Part shown: positions 1 through 7,816 of the stretch, piece by piece
Layout of the letters: every line of letters begins with the position of its first letter
Position numbering within the stretch: the first letter of the stretch is position 1
Source: an uncultured Bacteroides sp.
GTDB lineage: Bacteria; Bacteroidota; Bacteroidia; Bacteroidales; Bacteroidaceae
Direction: 5' to 3'
Length of the DNA stretch: 14,349 nt
Assembly: GCA_905198575.1 (NCBI GenBank)
Contig: CAJKDC010000074.1
Span: forward strand, 1 to 14,349
Position numbers and translations under genes: made by a program
Notes under the pieces: model-generated
Databases searched by the model: none
Seen by the model: only the letters and a program-made list of their open reading frames with translations
What the model was told of the DNA's origin: nothing

Positions 1-51
1 CCGATTCTATGTTTAATTTTAATTTATCGGTAAAAATTTACCGAAGTATTG
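1..51 (+). repeat. Left arm of 51-bp perfect inverted repeat
   Basis: Bases 1-51 are the exact reverse complement of 14295-14345, by base-by-base comparison; identity stops at base 52. The arm contains the palindrome TCGGTAAA-AA-TTTACCGA at 27-44. It lies beyond the 3' end of the last gene (stop at 150-152) and points into the window, where no plus-strand gene follows, so it is unlikely to be a promoter for anything here. The left window edge cuts at base 1, so the repeat may extend further outward. Bases 52-149 between arm and gene are AT-rich and show no clear feature. Confidence 0.95.
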
Positions 52-149
52 TTAACTACAATCATCATAAGAAAAAAGAATTTCTATCATTTATACTAAA
101 ATAACAGCTTCCATAATATAACGATAAAATCTTTTTTAATTAATAACAC

Positions 150-1262
150 CTACACTTTCAAAAAAATCTTTTTTTTATAACAATAATTCAAAATACACCA
201 AATAAATCCAACAAAAGCTAATTCAAAAACAAAAGAATAATACTTACCTACAAACTGTTCCAAGCCATGAAGCCACTGTTGAAGTAAAGAACTAAGATTC
301 ATTGTATTATAAAGCATATATGCAAGAATGGAGTTCATTCCATAAATTTTAAGCCACTTTAAATACTTTCCTTTCTTTATTATGTCGACCCAATAATAAA
401 AGAAAAGCATTAATAATATAGATATTCCAGATGATAAAAAAGTCATAGAACTAGTCCACAAACGCTTAATAATCGGTTCATAAAAAGAAAGACAGTAAGC
501 AATAAGCAGACAGACCACACCACTAGTTAACAATATCTGGAGCTTTTTCTTATTTAAAATATTTGATTTTAAGACAACCCCTGTCAACACCCCACTCATG
601 ACAGTAGTCACAAAATTTAAAGAACTCAACAGCCAACTAATATGATACCAATCAGCATAAACGACTTCTCCATTTTCTGCTATCGAGGCTCCATATATAA
701 ACCTGCCTAAAATCATACGGTCTATTTGCTCTGCTAAATTTTCCCCTGGCAAATAGCTACCACCAAGTAACATTAATAATGTATATAGAGCAGGCAACAA
801 TAATGTGATAACCAACATTTTCCTTACCGAAAGAGTCATAAATAATATTACAGAAAAAAAATAGCCACAAGCAATAGCCTGCAACGTATCAGTATATACA
901 TAAAGCGTATTAATATTCAGATCCAAAAAATTTCCTTGAACAATGGCACCCAAAATCCATAACAGTAAAATACGCTTTCCTACACGGTAATAAACAGACT
1001 TTGGGAATATTGATTCCGACTTATATCCTGCAAAGGCATAAGGAATAGAAGTACCGGCCATGAACAGAAATAAAGGCATTACCTGATCCCACAAATGAAA
1101 TCCTTCCCACTCCACATGAGTAAAAACATTATCCTGAATGATACGTAAGAAATTCCCTTCAGGTTGTACTTGGGCTAACCGCATAAAAACAGGCTGAAAA
1201 AAGACAAGAACAAAAAGGTCCAACCCACGTAAAATATCCAATGATTCTAAACGTTGTTTCAT
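150..1262 (-). CDS. HGSNAT/DUF5009-like membrane acyltransferase
   Basis: Polytopic inner-membrane protein, 370 residues from the ATG at 1262 (MKQRLESLDILRG). The frame also extends to a GTG at 1307, but the SLDILRG motif sits near the N-terminus in this family, so the ATG is preferred. About ten hydrophobic segments are visible. The signature THVEWEGFHLWDQVMPLF (residues 48-65), followed by LFMAGTSIPYA, matches heparan-alpha-glucosaminide N-acetyltransferase-like and DUF5009 proteins; H49 is the candidate acetyl-accepting His. Human HGSNAT moves acetyl from cytosolic acetyl-CoA to a terminal glucosamine across the membrane. Bacterial members associated with sugar use are thought to acetylate amino sugars or other glycan pieces, but the acceptor here is unknown. 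It is the last gene before the left repeat arm, and no clear terminator follows it. Confidence 0.82.
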   Translation of the reverse strand: MKQRLESLDILRGLDLFVLVFFQPVFMRLAQVQPEGNFLRIIQDNVFTHVEWEGFHLWDQVMPLFLFMAGTSIPYAFAGYKSESIFPKSVYYRVGKRILLLWILGAIVQGNFLDLNINTLYVYTDTLQAIACGYFFSVILFMTLSVRKMLVITLLLPALYTLLMLLGGSYLPGENLAEQIDRMILGRFIYGASIAENGEVVYADWYHISWLLSSLNFVTTVMSGVLTGVVLKSNILNKKKLQILLTSGVVCLLIAYCLSFYEPIIKRLWTSSMTFLSSGISILLMLFFYYWVDIIKKGKYLKWLKIYGMNSILAYMLYNTMNLSSLLQQWLHGLEQFVGKYYSFVFELAFVGFIWCILNYCYKKKIFLKV

Positions 1263-1310
1263 AACAAAATAGACTAAGAAATATCTAAATAAAAAACATT
1301 TTACCACAAA

Positions 1311-4300
1311 TCATTTTTTTAATCTTAAAATATGTATTCCAGGAATAGCTACTTCAAATTCAGACTTTTTTCCTACTAATGAATCCAAGCAATAAATCAC
1401 ATCAGCTCCTGTTGTCTGAACAGTTATTATCCATTCGCTTCCGCTTTCTTTAATCGAAATCACATCTGTTGTATTTGACAATCCATATACGGCTACTCCA
1501 TGAGCTATATGTACTGTTTCTATATGATATCTTCGCACTGGTATAGTAAATGAAAACTGTCCATACTTCAACTCTGCATTATGCACCTGAATATCACTTT
1601 TCCAATCTGTATTGAGTAATAAAACAGTACGCCTATCATTGTTATCCCACACAGTGAAACCTATATTATCTGAATTACTTATCCACCCAGCACGACACTC
1701 TTCATTAGCATATCTTTCAGCCAATTTATGCATCTCAGCTTCATATTCTTTTAAGATTCCACTTTCTGCCGGATAAACAGCCGAAGCAAAATAAATAATC
1801 TTTCCATTACCATAAGTAATTATATTTCTACCAACCATACTACGATAGTCATCGCCCAACATTTCTCTTACTATCTTATCATTAGTTGGATATTTCACTG
1901 GTTTATCAGGTTCTAATTCCGAGTTAAAATGAACAGCCGAAAGAAGAATTGTTCCCCCATTAAAAACATAATTCTTAATATGTATGAAGTCTTCTTCATT
2001 GTATGTATTCCAGCCTAAAAAAATCAGAGCCTTATACTCCTTCATTACCTCCAGTGGAGCCTCTATAGGCAAAAGATCTATGGTTCCATACGGAGTAGGA
2101 GTAAACCATCCATCTGGCCCACAAACATTAAACTGATTTTTAGGATAAAACACCCTTAGCAAGTCAAAACTTTCAGAAGCTTTGTTGAACCTCCACTTTT
2201 CTGATTCCTGCGACCATAAAGAAGTACGATCAAAACACTTCCAAGCATCATTTCTACCTTGAATCACAGCTATATTACTTTTCATGTTTCCTCGTCTCGT
2301 ATGAGTTTCAATATAGTCAAGCATCTGATGTTGAGAAAACAAATGTGCCTTACCCGACTCCGAATATCTATCATTCATATATTCGTCTACCCAAAGAGCT
2401 TCTTCAGTATTCAAATGTGAAGACCCATGCATATATGCCACTGCAAGTGACATATAATGCCGTAATGCATGCTTAGGATCTGTATATGGGAATGATCCCC
2501 ATTGCATAGCATGCAATGTTCCAAAAGCCCTCCTGTTATAGGCTTTCGAAGCACCACGTAATGAAGACAATATAGTTTCTTCCGGACCATACATCTGCTC
2601 AGCCCCCAACCATTCGTAACCAGCCTGATAGAAATACCTGAAAAGTGTTGAAGGGCCTGTATGCCGAGTGCTTTCACCTTTAGAAGACCTCAAATTATCG
2701 ACAAATTTCCTTGCACCGTCTTCCATATTCTGAACTCCCTTAGGATCATAATGTATGAAGATACCATGATCTGTATATACAAGACGGTGTTTGGCAAATA
2801 TACCACCATAAGGCCTTGCCTTTGCTGCCATATCACTATATAGACCATCGTATTTAAAATGCCTCCAATAATAATACCCTCCATCATTTTCATGAGCCTG
2901 TTTTCCCCTAAACATATCCGTATTCAATGTTTCTAAAGATGGATTTATCCTACTTCCAGCAAGAGTTCTTCCTTCTACTTGCCAAGCATATGGAACTCTC
3001 ATTCTATCAAGTAATTCTACATAATGACGAATAATCGTATCATTAGCAACCCTAAAACCACTCCACTGATAAGAAGGACGAAACTGATACCAATTTCCTA
3101 TTCTCTGTGAAAAATACCATTTAAAGAAATAATTATAAGGAGTATATTCCTTATCAATATATATTTCATCGCCAGAAGACAGATAAATACCATCAGGAAC
3201 CTTATCTATAACTTGTGCCACAAAAGTATCAACTTGATGAATAGAAGAACTAAAAGACAAACTAACTTTTTCCCCAGCTTGACCTGCCCTCATTTCTATC
3301 ACATGAAGCCCTGATTTCTTGAATGACAATGTTTGAGAGGAAACAATCATACTATTAGTACTTTTCACATCCAACGTCACATTATTTCTATTAGTTTCCA
3401 CAAGAATTCCAAATCTTTCCCCTTTCATAACATACTTAGGAACAGACACTATTTCAAAATCTCTCATACTTTCTTCTATCAATTCAACAGAACGTACAGA
3501 ATATGGGAATGAAGCACAATGCTCTTCTTTTATCAATTGTAATTCAAGTTTTTCACCATTCTTAATATCATCAGGAAGAGGGATATAAAAATCTGCGACA
3601 TTGGATGCTCTATCAAAAATTTTTCCCCTAAAAGTTTCTTTGCCGTTAATACTCAATTTCCATAACGGCCAATTTCTAGTTGTCATATTAACTCCAACCC
3701 AATAATTCACATTATCTTCCCTATCGGCATACCGAGTAAATGGAATAGAACAAATAGGCTTACCATTTTGAACAAATTGAGGAGACTCAACCCAGCACTT
3801 TCCTTCGAAATATGTTCCCCCAATACGAACCAGAATACATGCCAAACTATCTGAAACTTCAAAAATTTTCTCTAAGCACTTTATTTTATTTGAACATCCG
3901 CTAGATAAAGGTATAAATAACGTTGAATCAGGTGTATCATACACATCATTTACATTACGGCCAACCTTCTTAAAATAAAAAGCAAGCTCCATACCAAAAT
4001 CTCCGTTTTCATTTATCTCAAACATATCCTGTCTGACAACAGGTAAAATTGCTTTCACCTTTCCTGGCTGAAAAAAATTTCCAGGCAGACGATAATAAAC
4101 ATGTCGTTCAAAATTATCATTATTCCCTTTAAAGAATAAAGAGTACTTATCGTTATAGGTTACAAGTGAATCTAAATTATCATCAATATAAAATTCAGAC
4201 ATTCTAAATTTAGTTTCACCTCTTTCAAAAAAGACACCCGGCATATCCACCTTTCCTACAACCCTTAAAAATTTACGTGTTGGATATTCTACATTATTAA

Positions 4301-4460
4301 ACTTGGCGACTGAAGTGATTGTCTCTCCTGGCTGAATAACTTTATATCCACCTACATTAGATGCAGAAAACAAAATATGTCTATTTTCAAAAAAGGAATT
4401 GGCCCCTCTCATTCCTATTTGCAATAATAAGAAAAATAAAATGAAATAATATTTCAACAT
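1311..4460 (-). CDS. Large secreted protein, probable glycoside hydrolase of unassigned family
   Basis: 1049 residues with a signal peptide (about 1-20, MLKYYFILFFLLLQIGMRGA) and no lipobox. I cannot place it in a named family. Apparent layout: N-terminal beta-rich modules (about 21-420), a barrel-like region rich in Trp/Tyr (about 425-780), a Rossmann-like glutamine-amidotransferase-type domain (about 797-900, EYKALIFLGWNTYNEEDF...NGGTILLS), and a C-terminal beta domain (about 925-1049). This order resembles GH42-type beta-galactosidases, where a barrel is followed by a trimerisation domain and a small beta domain. Acidic candidates for catalysis are E616 or E621 (YEWLGAEQMYG) and E686 or E687 (HLNTEEALW); this is inference. 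It is followed after 48 bases by the acyltransferase and appears to share its transcript. It is clearly more AT-rich than the fucosidase gene. Confidence 0.7.
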   Translation of the reverse strand: MLKYYFILFFLLLQIGMRGANSFFENRHILFSASNVGGYKVIQPGETITSVAKFNNVEYPTRKFLRVVGKVDMPGVFFERGETKFRMSEFYIDDNLDSLVTYNDKYSLFFKGNNDNFERHVYYRLPGNFFQPGKVKAILPVVRQDMFEINENGDFGMELAFYFKKVGRNVNDVYDTPDSTLFIPLSSGCSNKIKCLEKIFEVSDSLACILVRIGGTYFEGKCWVESPQFVQNGKPICSIPFTRYADREDNVNYWVGVNMTTRNWPLWKLSINGKETFRGKIFDRASNVADFYIPLPDDIKNGEKLELQLIKEEHCASFPYSVRSVELIEESMRDFEIVSVPKYVMKGERFGILVETNRNNVTLDVKSTNSMIVSSQTLSFKKSGLHVIEMRAGQAGEKVSLSFSSSIHQVDTFVAQVIDKVPDGIYLSSGDEIYIDKEYTPYNYFFKWYFSQRIGNWYQFRPSYQWSGFRVANDTIIRHYVELLDRMRVPYAWQVEGRTLAGSRINPSLETLNTDMFRGKQAHENDGGYYYWRHFKYDGLYSDMAAKARPYGGIFAKHRLVYTDHGIFIHYDPKGVQNMEDGARKFVDNLRSSKGESTRHTGPSTLFRYFYQAGYEWLGAEQMYGPEETILSSLRGASKAYNRRAFGTLHAMQWGSFPYTDPKHALRHYMSLAVAYMHGSSHLNTEEALWVDEYMNDRYSESGKAHLFSQHQMLDYIETHTRRGNMKSNIAVIQGRNDAWKCFDRTSLWSQESEKWRFNKASESFDLLRVFYPKNQFNVCGPDGWFTPTPYGTIDLLPIEAPLEVMKEYKALIFLGWNTYNEEDFIHIKNYVFNGGTILLSAVHFNSELEPDKPVKYPTNDKIVREMLGDDYRSMVGRNIITYGNGKIIYFASAVYPAESGILKEYEAEMHKLAERYANEECRAGWISNSDNIGFTVWDNNDRRTVLLLNTDWKSDIQVHNAELKYGQFSFTIPVRRYHIETVHIAHGVAVYGLSNTTDVISIKESGSEWIITVQTTGADVIYCLDSLVGKKSEFEVAIPGIHILRLKK

Positions 4461-5037
4461 AAAAACAAATAATTTAAATCATCTAACCCGTTGGCAAGAT
4501 CAAATTAGCACATATTTAATTCTATTGGCTTGATATTTTAGCAAATTACTGTCCACTAAAAATCACAAATAACTCTTTAAAGCAATTATATTACAATTTA
4601 CTATAAGAAATTTTCATGCTCAACGATTCAAAGTATAATTTTTAGCCTTAGTCCATAACATAGTGAGATATTGATATATAAAAAGACGAATATGAACTAA
4701 TATATCTAACCTATACAAAGTGCAGAATTTCATAAGAATCTCTGACAGGTAAAAATATTCTTTTACAACTCAAGCAACACCTAAAAATACAAATTTATTC
4801 TGCAATCACGACTTACTGTCTTTTGCAATCAAGTAGTATAATATGAGACTAAACAAGTCCTACATATAAAGTTCTAAAGACTTTTGAAATGTCATAGACA
4901 AATAAAACTCCTTAAAAGGCTTCCTTTAGCAAAACTAAAATCAATGATGTCAAATAGTAATCAAATTTTCAAATCATAATTTATAAAAGATAAGGATCAA
5001 CAATGCTGATGCTGATCCTTTATCTTTCTTCTATATA
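4461..5037. other. 577-base gene-free spacer between the two transcription units
   Basis: Very AT-rich spacer with no convincing ORF. It holds the hairpin at 4986-5027, and should hold the promoter for the 1049-residue protein and acyltransferase genes. The best -7-like octamer on the minus strand is TAAATTTG at 4790-4797, but no TTTG lies at a proper -33 distance and the leader would be about 330 bases. A small or untranslated RNA, or a decayed gene, cannot be excluded. Confidence 0.5.
4986..5027 (-). terminator. Terminator-like hairpin after the susC-susD-phosphodiesterase operon
   Basis: On the minus strand, a stem of arms 5013-5027 and 4986-4999 (14 pairs with one bulged base) and a 13-base loop starts about 10 bases after the stop codon at 5038. 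The tail is AT-rich but lacks a clean T run, so termination strength is uncertain. Confidence 0.65.
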
Positions 5038-6264
5038 TCATTTAAATAGCCATCTTGTAAGTACTGTATTAGGAGTTTCCACTACAAATTTGTAGAATTT
5101 AGAAGACGGATATTTACTCAAGTCAATTATGTATTCACCTTTTTCTGCATCAATACTTCCTACTTTTATCCATTCATCTTTACCTCCTTTTTTATAGTTA
5201 TTACTTGTCGCTATAAAAATTGTAGCCTTGTCAGTTGGAGTATCACATTTCCAACGAAGTGCTACTTGATTATCATAAGGATGAGTCGTTAAATCATAAA
5301 TATCAGTAGCACCATAAAAAGATATTCCATCTTTTTCAAAAGCCACATCTCGTGGTATCTTAAAATCCATAAATCTACAAATAGAAGGAAGAATATCAAC
5401 TAATGACAAGCTCGAACGACTAAAATGCTTATTTAATGGCTTTACATTAGTCGAAATCCATACGCTCCGTTCACGTGCCAATTGTCCTCCATGATGATGA
5501 CCACTTTCTCCACGTCCATGGTCGGTTGTTATAATAACCATCCATTCCTCATCAAAATGCGTTTCACGATACTGAACGGCTTTCCATATTTTTTCAACCA
5601 ATTGATCTGTTTTACTGACATATTTATCCATGAAAGAACCATCTCCATAAATATGGAATCCAGAGTCTGTATACCATAGATATACCCAGCTTAAATCAGG
5701 AGCATTCCGATAAATACATGCAGAAGCTTCTTCACAGACAACAGAATCTATATCAAATATATGCAATTCATCCTTCCGCTTCTGGAATTTTTCAGTATCA
5801 AGGTCGTAGCCGTCATACACATAATCAATTTTCAGGTTTCCTGTTTCAGGTTTTCCTGCACCTATTAGAACAGTACGATTATCTGTCCATCCAGAGAAAA
5901 GAGCCGTTTTATAATCTTTTTCTTGTTCCTTTGCAATTCTGAAAAGTGACCAATAATTATAATTCGGCTTTAGATTTGAGTTACCATCTACATTATGTTT
6001 GTTCATCCAAGTACCCGTCAGTATATTCATATATCCGATAGCAGAAATAGTGGGAGTCTGTGAATAGCCACCAATTTCTCCACCAGTATAAGCACGAGCA
6101 TACCCACCTTTTTCTGCTATCTCAAAGATAGTTTTGGGATGAACACGTTCAATATAGTCAGCTGGAATACCATCTAATACAATATAAACAGCTTTACGCT
6201 GCTTTGCAGCAAACACCTGTGTACAGCAAAGAGCTACAAGAAGGCTTAATAATAATGATCTCAT
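5038..6264 (-). CDS. Secreted alkaline-phosphatase-superfamily phosphodiesterase/phosphatase
   Basis: Predicted two-metal phosphoesterase, 408 residues, exported by a signal peptide (residues 1-19, ending QVFA-A). Candidate metal ligands fall in the order expected for nucleotide pyrophosphatase/PafA-type enzymes (PF01663): D31 (YIVLDGI), D200 and H204 (YTDSGFH), D248 and H249 (TTDHGRG), and H258 (GHHHGG). In the nucleophile segment TPTISAIGYMNILTG, position S74 aligns with the usual Thr, so the nucleophile would be Ser. A C-terminal region (about 315-408, ALRWKCDTPTDKATIFIATS onward) looks like a beta-sandwich accessory domain. The gene starts 9 bases after susD, so it probably acts on the imported or surface-bound substrate, for instance a phosphodiester-bearing glycan. 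Sulfatase activity is unlikely because no C/S-x-P-x-R formylglycine motif is seen. Substrate is not predictable. Confidence 0.85.
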   Translation of the reverse strand: MRSLLLSLLVALCCTQVFAAKQRKAVYIVLDGIPADYIERVHPKTIFEIAEKGGYARAYTGGEIGGYSQTPTISAIGYMNILTGTWMNKHNVDGNSNLKPNYNYWSLFRIAKEQEKDYKTALFSGWTDNRTVLIGAGKPETGNLKIDYVYDGYDLDTEKFQKRKDELHIFDIDSVVCEEASACIYRNAPDLSWVYLWYTDSGFHIYGDGSFMDKYVSKTDQLVEKIWKAVQYRETHFDEEWMVIITTDHGRGESGHHHGGQLARERSVWISTNVKPLNKHFSRSSLSLVDILPSICRFMDFKIPRDVAFEKDGISFYGATDIYDLTTHPYDNQVALRWKCDTPTDKATIFIATSNNYKKGGKDEWIKVGSIDAEKGEYIIDLSKYPSSKFYKFVVETPNTVLTRWLFK

Positions 6265-6273
6265 AAATTATAC

Positions 6274-7797
6274 TTATTTTTGTAATATCCACATAAGTTT
6301 GTTTACTTCATCAGATCCTCCATACTGTCTTTGTATTGCTTCTTCTACATTTGCTTTATTATATGAAATTTCTGATTCCGGATACTGCCATCTCACTGGA
6401 ATCTTATCTGGAGCATTAAAATTTAAGCTTGTTTCAGGATTTATCGGAAATTTAGGTAATCCCGTACGACGATAATCATAATACGGCATCCAAGGAAGCT
6501 GCATAAAGCTTGCAATATATTTCTGCTTCATAATCAGCTCCAAATCAGTCTCAAAATTTCCAGTTAACTGAATATTAGGATTGGCAAGGAACGTATTGAT
6601 AATTTCCTCCGTAAGTTTGTTTCCATAATGATATATTTCATCATCCGGAGTATTCTCATTAATAAAATCAAAACTACCTCGAATAGCCTTCTTATAGAAG
6701 TAAGAAGGATCTTCCTTAATCCATCCACGTAATGCAGCTTCTGCTAATATAAAATTCTGCTCCGAATATCCAATTCGTATAAATGGCTCGCCAGGAATAT
6801 AATCAATATATCGTGCATTCAAACCACTAAAATTCCTCGTTGCATAAGCCTCTTTGACATTCGAAATAGGAGCTGTTGGATCCACCCCAACAAAAGCATC
6901 CCATGATGATGAACTTATTCCCTCATCAAGTTTCACTTGAGATGGTTTTGCATAGTAAAACAAGCGATAATCATGATTTTCTTTCATCATTTCTACAAGA
7001 TAATCTGAAACCATGGCATAAGCCCAATGCTTGTTATTGGAACTATGAAATGGAAAATACTGACCAGATTTATCCGAGAATGTCAATTGCAGGTTATCAG
7101 AATTTGATTCCATCAACATATTACGGTTATACACACTCTGGAAACGCTCAGCAACCTTTAAATCTACATCATCTACTTTCAGTGACAGCTGCATAAGCAC
7201 TCGCATTTGATAAGCCGTTATGACTTTACTCCACTGACGTGCATCTCCACCAAATATAAAATCTCCTTCAAAATCACTAGCACGTGACATTTTTTCGTAT
7301 GCACTATCCAGTATTTGAAGTATATACATACAAACATCCTTTTGACTATCATATTTCGGTGTTAATAAGCCATCCTCTCCTTGCAAAATCTCTGAACAAG
7401 GAATATCACCTACCGACATTGTTAGATCAAACAATGTATAAGCTTTTAAAAATAATGCCAACCCTTCATAGGCATCCTTATCAGATTCAGCGGCCAAATC
7501 TGCCATCAACTGATAGTCTGTCAAATTAACATAGCTACCAAAACCTGTTCGGTAAAAATCATTGTATTGAGCTCCCCTAGCCCCTTCACCCCAAGCAATA
7601 TATTTTGATATAAACATATGATCCACATATCCAGCGCCACTACCAGGTTTTACAAGACCTGCGATAGCACCTGTAGCTAAAAGTTTTGAACTAACTTGAG
7701 TAGAAGCATCAGGGTTTGTATTGATTTTATCAAAATTGGAACAGCTACCCAAAATACATGTAGCTGTAGTTATTGTTAGTATTTTAAAAAAATTCAT
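6274..7797 (-). CDS. SusD/RagB-like glycan-binding lipoprotein
   Basis: Surface lipoprotein that acts as the lid and binding partner of the upstream SusC-like receptor, 507 residues from the ATG at 7797 (MNFFKILTIT). Upstream extension of the frame overlaps the end of susC and would spoil the leader. The lipobox is LGSC with the lipidated Cys at 19, followed by FDKINTNPD, a common start of mature SusD proteins. The alpha-helical TPR-type segments (for example AYEGLALFLKAYTLFDLTMSVGDIP) and the C-terminal stretch MQLPWMPYYDYRRTGLPKFP resemble the SusD-like group close to PF12771. It is translated 19 bases after the susC stop and 9 bases before the phosphodiesterase gene, so these three are very likely one transcript. 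Confidence 0.94.
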   Translation of the reverse strand: MNFFKILTITTATCILGSCSNFDKINTNPDASTQVSSKLLATGAIAGLVKPGSGAGYVDHMFISKYIAWGEGARGAQYNDFYRTGFGSYVNLTDYQLMADLAAESDKDAYEGLALFLKAYTLFDLTMSVGDIPCSEILQGEDGLLTPKYDSQKDVCMYILQILDSAYEKMSRASDFEGDFIFGGDARQWSKVITAYQMRVLMQLSLKVDDVDLKVAERFQSVYNRNMLMESNSDNLQLTFSDKSGQYFPFHSSNNKHWAYAMVSDYLVEMMKENHDYRLFYYAKPSQVKLDEGISSSSWDAFVGVDPTAPISNVKEAYATRNFSGLNARYIDYIPGEPFIRIGYSEQNFILAEAALRGWIKEDPSYFYKKAIRGSFDFINENTPDDEIYHYGNKLTEEIINTFLANPNIQLTGNFETDLELIMKQKYIASFMQLPWMPYYDYRRTGLPKFPINPETSLNFNAPDKIPVRWQYPESEISYNKANVEEAIQRQYGGSDEVNKLMWILQK

Positions 7798-7816
7798 AAT
7801 ACATTTTTTATTATAA

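Noticed and set aside
1263..1307. Longer acyltransferase start at 1307
   Set aside because: It is a GTG start, and the family usually begins close to the SLDILRG motif; the ATG at 1262 fits better.
4790..4797. TAAATTTG as promoter of the 1049-residue protein gene
   Set aside because: It matches the -7 consensus, but there is no TTTG at about 19-21 bases upstream and the leader would be about 330 bases.
5038..6264. Sulfatase (formylglycine type)
   Set aside because: The alkaline-phosphatase fold motifs are present but the C/S-x-P-x-R activation motif is not.
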